Shown one piece after another: positions 23,608 to 30,295 of a DNA stretch of 53,354 bases. Numbering within the stretch: position 1 is the stretch's first letter; each line of letters starts with the position of its first letter. The notes beneath the pieces are model-generated. The model ran no database searches. It had not been told where the DNA came from and saw nothing but the letters and a program-made list of their open reading frames with translations. A program made the position numbers and the translations under genes. Source of the DNA: a virus; IMG/VR virus record IMGVR_UViG_3300022752_000098, positions 1 to 53,354 of that record. One strand, written 5' to 3'.

Positions 23608-24390
23608 ATGCACTACTATCAATTCAACATTGGTGACTATGCAAGTCACACCCGCCACCTCGATATGTACGAGGATTTGGCTTATCGTCGTTTGCTCGAC
23701 ATGTACTATCTTCACGAACGCCCGTTGAACGCCGATTCAACGGCTGTTGCCAAGCAAATTGGTATGCGGGAGAAGGTTCAAGTTGTTCAGGATGTCTTAA
23801 ATGAGTTTTTCCAACTTGGTGATGAGGGTTGGGTAAATGATCGTGCGGACAAAGAAATTAAGCATTTTCACTCAAAAATTGAGCAAGCTTCACGCGCCGG
23901 CAAAGCATCTGCTGAACGCAGGAGTAACGCCCGTTCAACGGACGTTCAACCAACCAATAAACAAGAACCAAGAACCAATAACCAAGAACCAAGTTTTACA
24001 GTATCTAAAGATACTGTTCGTCCGCCAGAAGGCGAACCAGAGGAAAAACCGAATCCCAAGTTACCCGGTTGTGATCACAAAGGTGTGTTGGCTCTTTACC
24101 ACTCTACTTTGCCAAACCTTCCTGTTATCGAGATTTGGAACGAGACCCGTGCTGGTTACTTAAGACAAAGATGGCGAGAGGTTGCGCTGGACTTATCCAA
24201 GGATGGCCCAGTTACCCATGCTGACATCATGGCTTGGTGGAAAACATTCTTCGAGCACATCAAGGGCTCAAAGTTCCTGACTGGACGAACACAGAGCAAA
24301 GACAAGCCGCCGTTCTTGGCTGACCTAGAGTGGGTCATCAAGCCAACCAACTTCGCAAAAATAATTGAAGGCAAATATCACAGGGATTGA
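23608..24390 (+). CDS. replication protein, DUF1376 (YdaU-like)
   Basis: I start at ATG 23608 (MHYYQFNIGDYASHTRHL), the usual beginning of this family, not GTG 23590; 260 residues. The N-terminal DUF1376 domain (LDMYEDLAYRRLLDMYYLHERPLN) resembles the DNA-binding part of phage replication initiators. A Gln/Asn/Pro-rich linker (residues about 105-150) leads to a C-terminal helical region (LRQRWREVALDL, WWKTFFEHIKGSKFLTGR) like those of primosomal or helicase-loader proteins. It would bring the host replisome to phage DNA. Confidence 0.75.
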   Translation: MHYYQFNIGDYASHTRHLDMYEDLAYRRLLDMYYLHERPLNADSTAVAKQIGMREKVQVVQDVLNEFFQLGDEGWVNDRADKEIKHFHSKIEQASRAGKASAERRSNARSTDVQPTNKQEPRTNNQEPSFTVSKDTVRPPEGEPEEKPNPKLPGCDHKGVLALYHSTLPNLPVIEIWNETRAGYLRQRWREVALDLSKDGPVTHADIMAWWKTFFEHIKGSKFLTGRTQSKDKPPFLADLEWVIKPTNFAKIIEGKYHRD

Positions 24391-24392
24391 TC

Positions 24393-24806
24393 ATGGCATT
24401 AAAAAACTTTTCAAAATTCAACAAAACCGAAGCCGATGAAGGCCCAAACAACCACAACTGCTTTGCCAATGGTTGCCCTATGGCTGGCTCAATCTCAACT
24501 GGTGGACATTGGGTCTGTGCCTACCACCATCAATCCCTGCCAACGGAATGGCCTCGCGTGACAGAATCCCTGCGCGACTGCGAGAAGATTCGCCTTGCGA
24601 TCAATGAGGTGATGGTGATCGACATGATCTCTTGGGGCGCCAAGGTCAATGGTTACCCACCCAAGTGGCAAGAGTTTGCCGCACTGTTTGACAACGAGCC
24701 TGAGCTCCAGCCGAAAGAGCACGAGATAATTCGAAAAACTAAGTACGAGTACCGCCTGCGTAATGAGCTGGCTATTCGTGCGGGACTGGCAAAGAGGAAA
24801 GCATGA
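24393..24806 (+). CDS. conserved phage protein with putative zinc site
   Basis: 137 residues from ATG 24393. The motif CFANGCPMAG to HWVCAYHH (C-x4-C, then C-x2-H-H) suggests a zinc-binding N-terminal domain. The rest is helical. It follows the replication protein with overlap and precedes RusA, so it may help replication or recombination. Function is not known to me. Confidence 0.6.
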   Translation: MALKNFSKFNKTEADEGPNNHNCFANGCPMAGSISTGGHWVCAYHHQSLPTEWPRVTESLRDCEKIRLAINEVMVIDMISWGAKVNGYPPKWQEFAALFDNEPELQPKEHEIIRKTKYEYRLRNELAIRAGLAKRKA

Positions 24807-25021
24807 CAAAAGATGAAGCTCAAAAAATCCTCGACCAGATCCGCGAAGGGTTTGGCAATGCCTACACCGAGGCTTGCGCCATCGAATGTCTCTATCTCAC
24901 AGGAGACCTTGGAACACATGAGGCAGTGCGAAGCACGGGAGTGGATGAGACGATACGAGAAGAAAGCTATCGAGCTAGGCTCAGAGAGCGCGCGATTGTG
25001 GTGGGCAAAAGTAAAGAGTGA
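24803..25021 (+). CDS. small early protein, overlapping its downstream neighbour
   Basis: A 72-residue frame whose ATG overlaps the preceding stop. The first 50 residues (TKDEAQKILDQIREGFGNAYTEA, LYLTGDLGTHEAVRSTGV) look like other small phage proteins. The last part overlaps the next gene out of phase by 104 bases and ends in basic, less protein-like sequence. The end may have been altered by a past frameshift. Confidence 0.5.
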   Translation: MTKDEAQKILDQIREGFGNAYTEACAIECLYLTGDLGTHEAVRSTGVDETIREESYRARLRERAIVVGKSKE

Positions 25022-25112
25022 CATTGAAAAGCGGCGTGGCACTGATGCCATGCTAGATCTTACTAACCGAATGAACAAGGAGCGTGGAAATGGCAAAAGT
25101 AGAACTAAGTGA
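24918..25112 (+). CDS. small conserved phage protein (CEAR motif)
   Basis: A 64-residue product from ATG 24918 (MRQCEAREWMRRYEKKAIEL, RLWWAKVKSDIEKRRG). From memory this matches small phage proteins of the DUF7696 type. The part of the frame upstream of this ATG is not protein-like. It overlaps both neighbours. Confidence 0.5.
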   Translation: MRQCEAREWMRRYEKKAIELGSESARLWWAKVKSDIEKRRGTDAMLDLTNRMNKERGNGKSRTK

Positions 25113-25338
25113 CTTTCAGCGTAAATTCTTTGCGCAAGGGACTGGTCAGCAATTGTTTACAGCTAAGGAGTTCGAGGAAGGCATGGCGCAAGCCAAAGCT
25201 GAAATCATGGCTGTGGCGATTCAAACAACCAAACAAGCTATCGGCATTGAGCGAGAAGCCTGCGCGCAGATTGCCCAACAAGCTGGCTTTGACGAGCTGG
25301 CTTATGCAATTCGCACGAGAATGCACCGTGCGGGTTGA
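25090..25338 (+). CDS. small hypothetical protein, helical
   Basis: 82 residues from ATG 25090, with AAGGAGCG ten bases upstream (GTG 25084 is the alternative). Sequence such as EFEEGMAQAKAEIMAVAIQTTKQAIGIEREACAQIAQQAGF is amphipathic helix. It overlaps the previous gene by 23 bases and the RusA start by 11. No function is recognised. Confidence 0.5.
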   Translation: MAKVELSDFQRKFFAQGTGQQLFTAKEFEEGMAQAKAEIMAVAIQTTKQAIGIEREACAQIAQQAGFDELAYAIRTRMHRAG

Positions 25339-25687
25339 GTTGGACTTTCCGCCGGCGGAGTTGTTTCCCAATCGTGCCAAAGGTGTCCACTGGGGCAAGC
25401 TGTACAAGCTCCGATCGGACTACCGTGACAGCAGTACTTGGTTGGCTAAACACCAGATCAAGAACTGGAAGCATGGTGGCGGCAACATTAAGCTGACGGT
25501 TACGTTTGAAATGCCCGATAAGCGTAAGCGTGACGCAGATAACTGCCTTGCCGCGGCAAAGGGTGCGTTGGACGGGTTAGCTGATGCTTTGTTGGTCAAT
25601 GACCAGCTCTTCCAGCCAATCTTGATTTACAGGCAAGAGGGCAAGAAGCCCGGCAAACTTATCGTAGAAATTGAGGAGCTGACATGA
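25328..25687 (+). CDS. rusA: RusA-type Holliday junction resolvase
   Basis: I place the start at GTG 25328 (first residues VRVELDFPP), giving 119 residues, normal for RusA; the longer upstream frame is a shadow of the previous gene. The catalytic signature is present: D69 and D71 in KRDADN, K78 and D92 in LVNDQLF correspond to the acidic residues and lysine of RusA. It resolves Holliday junctions and branched DNA before packaging. It lies in the replication operon between small helper genes. Confidence 0.85.
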   Translation: MRVELDFPPAELFPNRAKGVHWGKLYKLRSDYRDSSTWLAKHQIKNWKHGGGNIKLTVTFEMPDKRKRDADNCLAAAKGALDGLADALLVNDQLFQPILIYRQEGKKPGKLIVEIEELT

Positions 25688-26037
25688 GCGAGAAAATGAT
25701 TGACCCTAATGACGCTGTGGACTTTATGATTGCCCACTCTGCCAAATACGCCGAGGCCGAGGCCAACAAGGTGTTTATGGAGGAGCTGAGAAAAACAATC
25801 AAAGCCGAGGAGATGAAAAACGCTGAAGCCTACGGCAATGGCGAGTACAAGACCGCCGCCATGCAGGAACGCGAAGCCTACGCCTCCCCACGCTACAAAG
25901 AGCACCTAGAAGCCCTCAGACAAGCCGTACAGGAGCGCGAGCGTCTTCGGTGGCTCCTCATAGCCTGTCAGGAAAGAATCGCCGTATGGCGTTCTATGGA
26001 AGCTTCTAACCGCCACGTTGACAAGGCTACCCTGTGA
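25684..26037 (+). CDS. conserved coiled-coil phage protein
   Basis: A 117-residue, highly charged helical protein (EANKVFMEELRKTIKAEEM, YKEHLEALRQAVQERERLRWLLIACQERIAVWRS). I recall this protein next to RusA or NinB-like genes in many phages, without known role. It overlaps RusA by four bases and the next gene by four bases. Confidence 0.65.
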   Translation: MSEKMIDPNDAVDFMIAHSAKYAEAEANKVFMEELRKTIKAEEMKNAEAYGNGEYKTAAMQEREAYASPRYKEHLEALRQAVQERERLRWLLIACQERIAVWRSMEASNRHVDKATL

Positions 26038-26306
26038 ACAACAACTTAACCGCCAAAGAAAAAGCCTACGTCGGGCTGGTGAAGGAGCTCCCATGCTCAG
26101 TGTGTGATGCGGAGGGCCCAAGCGACGCCCACCATGTCAAACAACACCGTCAGTACACCGTGGTGGCATTGTGTAAGTCCTGCCATCAGGGGAGCAAGAT
26201 GGGCTGGCACGGGGAGAAGAGGGCTTGGGCTATAGCCAAGATGGAAGAGATCGATGCCCTGAACGTGACGATTCAGAGGGTAATTGAGCTGTTGATGAGA
26301 CGTTAA
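26034..26306 (+). CDS. Ref-like HNH nuclease
   Basis: A 90-residue protein with C21/C24 (PCSVC), H33-H34 (DAHHVKQHRQ) and C47/C50/H51 (LCKSCHQG). This spacing and the AHHV...H...VV.LC..CHQG pattern match the Ref (recombination enhancement function) family known from phage P1, a RecA-dependent HNH nuclease, here without the long N-terminal extension. It ends the early rightward operon and fits a role in recombination-linked DNA cleavage. Confidence 0.7.
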   Translation: MNNNLTAKEKAYVGLVKELPCSVCDAEGPSDAHHVKQHRQYTVVALCKSCHQGSKMGWHGEKRAWAIAKMEEIDALNVTIQRVIELLMRR

Positions 26307-26331
26307 GGTTGTCCCATTTTTATTCTTTTTT

Positions 26332-26337
26332 TTGACA
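26332..26337 (+). promoter_or_regulatory. consensus -35 box (TTGACA) before an orphan gene
   Basis: TTGACA lies after a T-run in the 85-nt gap before 26392. No strong -10 is found at 17 bases (TTCATG region), so the promoter may need help or be weak. The T-run (26323-26333) without a GC stem is not a convincing terminator. Confidence 0.35.
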
Positions 26338-26391
26338 CAAAACTAGCCTACGATTTCATGGCAACAATCGGTTGCGCTTACGGGAGAAGTC

Positions 26392-26646
26392 ATGAAATTT
26401 GAAATGGAATTGGGTTTTATTGAAAATGAGAAAATTACAATTGAAACGTGGGACTTTGACAAAATTCAAATCATCAGAGATTTCATTGCTTTTCAAGAAG
26501 AACACGGCTGGGCTGTTGAATATGAAGCAATTGACTGTGATGAGGATGATTTTGAAGAAGACACAGAAGAAGAAATAGCTGTTGCAGACTCAAAAACCAA
26601 AGCAGAAGTGGCGCCCTTTGCTTTATACGCCCACGAGCCTTTGTAG
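26392..26646 (+). CDS. small acidic orphan protein
   Basis: An 84-residue protein with a good ribosome site (GGGAGAAG). Residues 1-45 are mixed (FEMELGFIENEKITIETWDFDKIQIIRDFIAF). Residues about 48-62 are almost all acidic (AIDCDEDDFEEDTEEEIA). It has its own upstream -35 box and downstream hairpin, so it is probably a single-gene unit. Strong acidity recalls DNA-mimic anti-restriction or anti-defence proteins, but that is inference only. Confidence 0.6.
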   Translation: MKFEMELGFIENEKITIETWDFDKIQIIRDFIAFQEEHGWAVEYEAIDCDEDDFEEDTEEEIAVADSKTKAEVAPFALYAHEPL

Positions 26647-26654
26647 CCTATAAG

Positions 26655-26798
26655 CTACTTTGCCAAAAGATAAAGCCCCACATTGCTAAAGGCGTACCCT
26701 GCGTACACAATAGCCATGTGTGGGTTTTCTTTTACGAGCTGTTCTCCAGCTATGTAGGCATAGATAAACCCAGTGATGATGATTAAAGTTGCGCTCAA
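26655..26798 (-). CDS. 47-residue membrane protein with TTG start
   Basis: The TTG at 26798 overlaps the phosphoesterase stop (TTGA), so translation is probably coupled. The product has an N-terminal membrane helix (SATLIIITGFIYAYIAGEQL) and a second hydrophobic segment (MAIVYAGYAFSNVGLYLLAK). I recall close relatives of this peptide in other phages. It is the last gene of the leftward three-gene unit. Function unknown. Confidence 0.65.
   Translation of the reverse strand: MSATLIIITGFIYAYIAGEQLVKENPHMAIVYAGYAFSNVGLYLLAK
26677..26733 (+). terminator. terminator candidate for the acidic orphan gene
   Basis: CCCACA (26677-26682) pairs with TGTGGG (26719-26724), extended inside by GCTA/TAGC and GCGTAC repeats, followed by TTTTCTTTT. 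It lies inside the convergent membrane-protein gene. The long loop makes it uncertain. Confidence 0.4.
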
Positions 26799-27787
26799 AA
26801 TTCACTCACGTCGTACACGGAACCCCTGAACTCGATGAGTCCTTCGCCAAACTTATGGACAAGCTCTGGCCACAACAATCGCCCATTGAAAAAATTTAAC
26901 ACTGCAAAACCACTACGGTGGTTGCTTGGATTTAGTTCGGCATAGGTAAATTGAGGGCCGTCAATTTCAGCCAATGTGCCGGTATCAACGCCAAACCTGT
27001 TTCCTCGGAGATCTTGGAATGGGGTCACCTTGAGCGCATGTAAGTGCCCACATACCGTACTGACCCCCGCATTCAAGGTTGAGTTGTGTGTACTATGCAC
27101 GCCATTTTTGTAACGGTGTTTGACAATGACGTCATCGGTAGGCCACACCGCCCAACAGAAGTCCCAATTTGGGATATGGTCTGTCAACTTAAAGCCCTGA
27201 ACATCTTTAAATTGTGGTGCGTGTTGGGCTAAACGATTGCCAAATCTGATGTCGTGGTTGCCCCATGTAAACAGTAGCTTTACATTGTGACGGGCGGCTT
27301 TGGCGACCTCCTCAATCTCACCCAACGCACCTTGCGTAGCTTTGAGTTCTTGAATAACAGAAGTTTGGGGAAGTTCAGTAACGTCATGACGTGATATAGA
27401 GGCTCCATCAAACGCATCCCCGTTACATATCACCGCATGGGGCTTGAATTCTTGAATGGCCCACAATAAACCTTTAAAGGCCGTTGATCTTTGACCGGGT
27501 ATGAAGTGCGCGTCACTGAAAACAATTACACATGAGTCCAACATGCCAAGTTTTACTTGTCTTAATGGCGAGAAAGATTTTGGCCTCGTAAGGTCATATT
27601 TAGCACTACGGAAGTCTGAAGCAGGTAATTTGACGTCATGGGTTTCTTCCATACTACGTCTGCGGTAGTTCACTGCTCTTTCGGTAATACCTAAAATTTT
27701 TGCTATTTTTGTAACAGATTGATGTGTGTCCCACAAATCCATAAACTGTTCATCTGTACAGGAATTCATGCCGTTAGTTGATACCAT
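26795..27787 (-). CDS. calcineurin-like metallophosphoesterase with N-terminal HTH
   Basis: A 330-residue protein starting at ATG 27787 (AAGGA six bases upstream). Residues about 16-45 form a helix-turn-helix (THQSVTKIAKILGITERAVNYRRR). Residues about 85-255 are the phosphoesterase: D92-x-H94 in FSDAHF, G123-D124-x2-D127 in NGDAFDG, G176-NHD in WGNHD, and GHLH at 247-250. All metal-binding motifs are intact. It could act on nucleic acid ends, cyclic nucleotides or RNA; the DNA-binding domain favours a nucleic-acid substrate. It overlaps the zincin gene by 14 bases. Confidence 0.85.
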   Translation of the reverse strand: MVSTNGMNSCTDEQFMDLWDTHQSVTKIAKILGITERAVNYRRRSMEETHDVKLPASDFRSAKYDLTRPKSFSPLRQVKLGMLDSCVIVFSDAHFIPGQRSTAFKGLLWAIQEFKPHAVICNGDAFDGASISRHDVTELPQTSVIQELKATQGALGEIEEVAKAARHNVKLLFTWGNHDIRFGNRLAQHAPQFKDVQGFKLTDHIPNWDFCWAVWPTDDVIVKHRYKNGVHSTHNSTLNAGVSTVCGHLHALKVTPFQDLRGNRFGVDTGTLAEIDGPQFTYAELNPSNHRSGFAVLNFFNGRLLWPELVHKFGEGLIEFRGSVYDVSEF

Positions 27788-28148
27788 GAGAATCCTTAGT
27801 CAAAAGTTGCTCTAACAGATTGATGATGCGGTGCTCCTGTTTTTCCAGCTCGTCTTCACTTGTCTTAGGATCTTGAGCCGCCGTCATAAGATCGTGCAAA
27901 AAAACATGAAGCAACTCGTGCAGAGCTGTTCTCTCAAGACTCTTGGGTGTGATCTTTTCAGAACCCCAATCACCCAGTCGGTACGTTGCAAGCCTTGCCC
28001 CATCATTGAACTCAACGGAAGCCATAGCTTGCTTGGCTGGCTTGAGTCCTTTTTCAATACGCCAATCACCAAGACTCAATATTTGTTGCCACTTTTTGAC
28101 ACTTTGTGCAAAGTATGCGGCATCGTGTGGTGTAGGAATGTTAGGCAT
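27774..28148 (-). CDS. zincin-like metalloprotease
   Basis: A 124-residue protein with the zinc motif HELLHVFLH (H77, E78, H81, H85), an extended HExxHxxxH form that gives three histidine ligands. The motif sits in a helix (RTALHELLHVFLHDL), with an acidic helical C-terminus. It is the first gene of the leftward unit read from the AT-rich region. The natural target is unknown; a host or phage protein cleaved early in infection is possible. Intact catalytic residues suggest activity. Confidence 0.7.
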   Translation of the reverse strand: MPNIPTPHDAAYFAQSVKKWQQILSLGDWRIEKGLKPAKQAMASVEFNDGARLATYRLGDWGSEKITPKSLERTALHELLHVFLHDLMTAAQDPKTSEDELEKQEHRIINLLEQLLTKDSHGIN

Positions 28149-28203
28149 TACAAGACCTTATACAAACTTTATTACACTTTTATTTAATAAATAAATTATC
28201 GAT

Positions 28204-28223
28204 TATTAGGGTTTGTCCTAATA
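28204..28223. promoter_or_regulatory. inverted repeat TATTAGG-N6-CCTAATA
   Basis: Perfect 7-bp dyad with a 6-base centre (GTTTGT), midway in the divergent region. It is suited to a dimeric regulator but unlike the TTAAC/GTTAA sites, so a second regulator is implied. Confidence 0.5.
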
Positions 28224-28254
28224 AAAATATTTTTAAAAAGATCACACAAGCGCT

Positions 28255-28272
28255 TTAACTTGATGTTAAGAT
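28255..28272 (+). promoter_or_regulatory. operator-like palindrome site 2 with -10 box
   Basis: TTAACTTGATGTTAA (28255-28269) followed by GAT makes a TAAGAT box at 28267-28272, facing the rightward gene at 28314. The -35 region is weak (ACACAA or similar). Half sites, spacing and relation to the -10 are the same as at 22824. Confidence 0.55.
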
Positions 28273-28313
28273 AGCGTCACTGCAATAAGCAGGTTATTTG
28301 AAAGACATACATT

Positions 28314-28628
28314 ATGACTATAGCAACACAAATCCAGACAGAAGCCCTGATCTCCACAATCACTTCTGACATCGACGCACTTTATGTGCTTGACCAACAA
28401 GCCAAAGCATTGGCTGAGCAAGTCAAAGCTCTCAAAGAATCCATTGCCAACAAGTATGGCGAAGGCGAACACAAAGGCGAACTACACAGCGTGACAGTCC
28501 AGTTGGTTCAGGTCTCTGGCACAGTTGACTACAAAAAGCTGTGCATCTCCTACGGCATCGGCGACGAAGTCTTGGCTACCTTCCGCAAGGCAAGCCGTGC
28601 CGACATTCGCGTAACACCAGCCAAGTAA
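28314..28628 (+). CDS. conserved phage protein, coiled-coil N-terminus
   Basis: A 104-residue protein. The N-terminal helix (LYVLDQQAKALAEQVKALKESIANKYG) is followed by a small domain (ELHSVTVQLVQVSGTVDYKKLC, FRKASRADIRVTPAK). I recall this family as widespread in phages and usually uncharacterised. It is the first gene of an early rightward operon under the 28255 control site. Confidence 0.65.
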   Translation: MTIATQIQTEALISTITSDIDALYVLDQQAKALAEQVKALKESIANKYGEGEHKGELHSVTVQLVQVSGTVDYKKLCISYGIGDEVLATFRKASRADIRVTPAK

Positions 28629-28638
28629 GGAGCCAACC

Positions 28639-28800
28639 ATGACTACTTTATTCAAATTGGAAGAGCACCTCATGATGTTGTTGGTCGAAGACAAGATCTG
28701 TTTTGAAGAGGGCGACTGGGATCGTCTGGAAAGCATTCGTTTGGCAATAGACGACACACGCGATCAGATCGAATCTTTTAACAAGAAGGTAAAAGCATGA
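28639..28800 (+). CDS. 53-residue hypothetical protein
   Basis: ATG 28639 with AAGGAG upstream. The product (MTTLFKLEEHLMMLLVEDKI to SFNKKVKA) is a single amphipathic helix pair. Its stop overlaps the next start (ATGA). No function is recognised. Confidence 0.55.
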   Translation: MTTLFKLEEHLMMLLVEDKICFEEGDWDRLESIRLAIDDTRDQIESFNKKVKA

Positions 28801-28976
28801 CCACCGAAATCGAAACATCATTCAACACGGAGGCTGAAGTTCGTGTCAGCCTCGATCAGTACGACGACGGCGTGTGGCTGTCCCTGCAAGGGCGCCGTGC
28901 CAGCATGGGCGTCCCCCTTACACGTGCAGAAGCCGAGCAACTCTTGGCTAACCTGCAAACTGTCCTTAAACAATGA
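28797..28976 (+). CDS. 59-residue conserved phage protein
   Basis: The product (EVRVSLDQYDDGVWLSLQGRR, PLTRAEAEQLLANLQTVL) is a strand-rich N-terminus followed by a helix. I recall similar small proteins in many phages. It overlaps both neighbours by four bases. Confidence 0.55.
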   Translation: MTTEIETSFNTEAEVRVSLDQYDDGVWLSLQGRRASMGVPLTRAEAEQLLANLQTVLKQ

Positions 28977-29152
28977 GCGAAACAATCATGAGTGACTACA
29001 TCAAAGGATTCGACGCAGGCGTTGACTGCGTTTTGACCGAAATTAAACGCTTGGAGAAAATCGGGCCTATAAGCCTCGATCAGCTACTCAAGCACCTTGA
29101 CCCTCAACGAGACCAGAAAACGGCTCAAAAGCCCGAAAAAGGGGCTCCATGA
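28973..29152 (+). CDS. 59-residue hypothetical protein
   Basis: Starts at ATG 28973 overlapping the previous stop; a second ATG at 28988 is possible. The sequence (MSDYIKGFDAGVDCVLTEIKRLE, ending QKPEKGAP) is helical with a basic tail. No function is recognised. Confidence 0.5.
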   Translation: MSETIMSDYIKGFDAGVDCVLTEIKRLEKIGPISLDQLLKHLDPQRDQKTAQKPEKGAP

Positions 29153-29397
29153 GCATGGCTGTGATCAATAGCGTAAGAGTTGCGCTTCGCGGAATACCTG
29201 ATGGCATGACCTTAGAAGAACTAGCGGATCTGCTAAACCGACCAAGAACAAACATCAGAAAGGTTTTAAAGAACATGCCTGACGTGTACATAGACAGATG
29301 GGAGCCCGCACCACGTAAGCAGTACAAAGCTGTTTGGTGCGCTTGCATCCCCCCAAAAGATTGTCCAAGACCAGAAGGAGCTAGTCATGATAATTAA
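29149..29397 (+). CDS. small helix-turn-helix protein
   Basis: An 82-residue protein. Residues about 17-45 (DGMTLEELADLLNRPRTNIRKVLKNM) form a winged helix-turn-helix, followed by DVYIDRWEPA. It may be a DNA-binding regulator of the early region. It overlaps its neighbours (four bases upstream, 11 downstream). Confidence 0.6.
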   Translation: MSMAVINSVRVALRGIPDGMTLEELADLLNRPRTNIRKVLKNMPDVYIDRWEPAPRKQYKAVWCACIPPKDCPRPEGASHDN

Positions 29398-29677
29398 ACG
29401 TGCGATTGCTGTAGACAGCCTTACCAAAGTTTGCGAGGAAAGCCTAAGTCTTATCAAGCAATTGATTGACGCTGACAACGAGGTGTATGCCAAAGGATAC
29501 GAGGATGGCATGGCGGCTCAGGCTCAAGTGCAAAAGACTTTAAGACCTTGGGTAGGGCTGACGGTCGAAGAAATTGAGGCAATTGGCAAGCCGCACGAGG
29601 AAAAAGACAGAAGTATTCAGGCGTGGGGGCTTTTTGCTTGCGATATTGAAGCCAAACTCAAGGAGAAGAACACATGA
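29387..29677 (+). CDS. small phage protein with WVGLT-EEI motif
   Basis: A 96-residue protein. An N-terminal helix (SLTKVCEESLSLIKQLIDAD) is followed by RPWVGLTVEEIEAIG and a C-terminal helix. The WVGLT.EEI motif recurs in the next gene. It is common in small phage early proteins; no function is known. Confidence 0.6.
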   Translation: MIIKRAIAVDSLTKVCEESLSLIKQLIDADNEVYAKGYEDGMAAQAQVQKTLRPWVGLTVEEIEAIGKPHEEKDRSIQAWGLFACDIEAKLKEKNT

Positions 29678-30099
29678 CCAAAAATGAAGCACTACGCCTT
29701 GCAATTGAATCGCTGTGTTGTGTGCGAGACATGGTTGGGCATCCTGACAATTTGGAATACATCGACCATCAGGTTGCCAAGATTGAGGCCGCACTAGAAG
29801 CGAAGGATGAGCCTGTTGGTAAGTTGCAGAAGCCTACGGGTGAACGTGCTTGGTTCACGATTTTTGAGTTAAACGCATGGGCTGACAAGAAGTTATCCGA
29901 GAATCCACATTGGGTAATGCCGAAAGATGAGCCTGAGCGTGATGACCCCCCACCACAGCGCACATGGGTAGGGCTGACGGATGAGGAGATCCAAAAGGCT
30001 TTGGGTGTAACGCCTGAAAGTTCTAACTGGAATATGATCATGGTGCTTGAATGGGCAAAGAAGATTGAAGTCGCAATACTAGAGAAAAACAATGCCTGA
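29674..30099 (+). CDS. small phage protein with WVGLT-EEI motif
   Basis: A 141-residue protein with an N-terminal helical domain (NEALRLAIESLCCVRDMVG), a linker with PPPQ, then RTWVGLTDEEIQKALGV and EWAKKIEVAILEKN. The shared C-terminal motif with 29387 suggests an old tandem duplication or a shared interaction module. Function unknown. Confidence 0.6.
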   Translation: MTKNEALRLAIESLCCVRDMVGHPDNLEYIDHQVAKIEAALEAKDEPVGKLQKPTGERAWFTIFELNAWADKKLSENPHWVMPKDEPERDDPPPQRTWVGLTDEEIQKALGVTPESSNWNMIMVLEWAKKIEVAILEKNNA

Positions 30100-30295
30100 A
30101 CCTAAACTGAAGTTGGTATTTGAAGAAGGTTGCTTTGACGGGTTTGATGGAACGCCTGACGAGCTGGCTGAGATGATTGCTGAGCTACACCGTTTGGCGG
30201 CAGACGGAACCATCATGGACGGAGCTGTTCCCTTGGATGATGATCAAATCGAAGAGCTCAATGAAGCTAAAAGCAGACGGGAGCAGAGGCAATGA
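30092..30295 (+). CDS. small acidic hypothetical protein
   Basis: A 67-residue protein (KLVFEEGCFDGFDGTPDELAEMIAEL, DDDQIEELNEAKSRREQRQ). It overlaps the preceding gene and the next by a few bases. It is acidic with a basic tip. No function is recognised. Confidence 0.55.
   Translation: MPEPKLKLVFEEGCFDGFDGTPDELAEMIAELHRLAADGTIMDGAVPLDDDQIEELNEAKSRREQRQ

Larger units (their letters stand above)
28149..28313. promoter_or_regulatory. AT-rich divergent control region
   Basis: A 165-nt gap between the divergent zincin gene and rightward small genes. It is very AT-rich and holds a perfect 7-bp inverted repeat TATTAGG-N6-CCTAATA (28204-28223) and the TTAAC-N5-GTTAA site at 28255. No frame is supported in it. 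It probably carries both promoters and could also include an origin. Confidence 0.55.
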
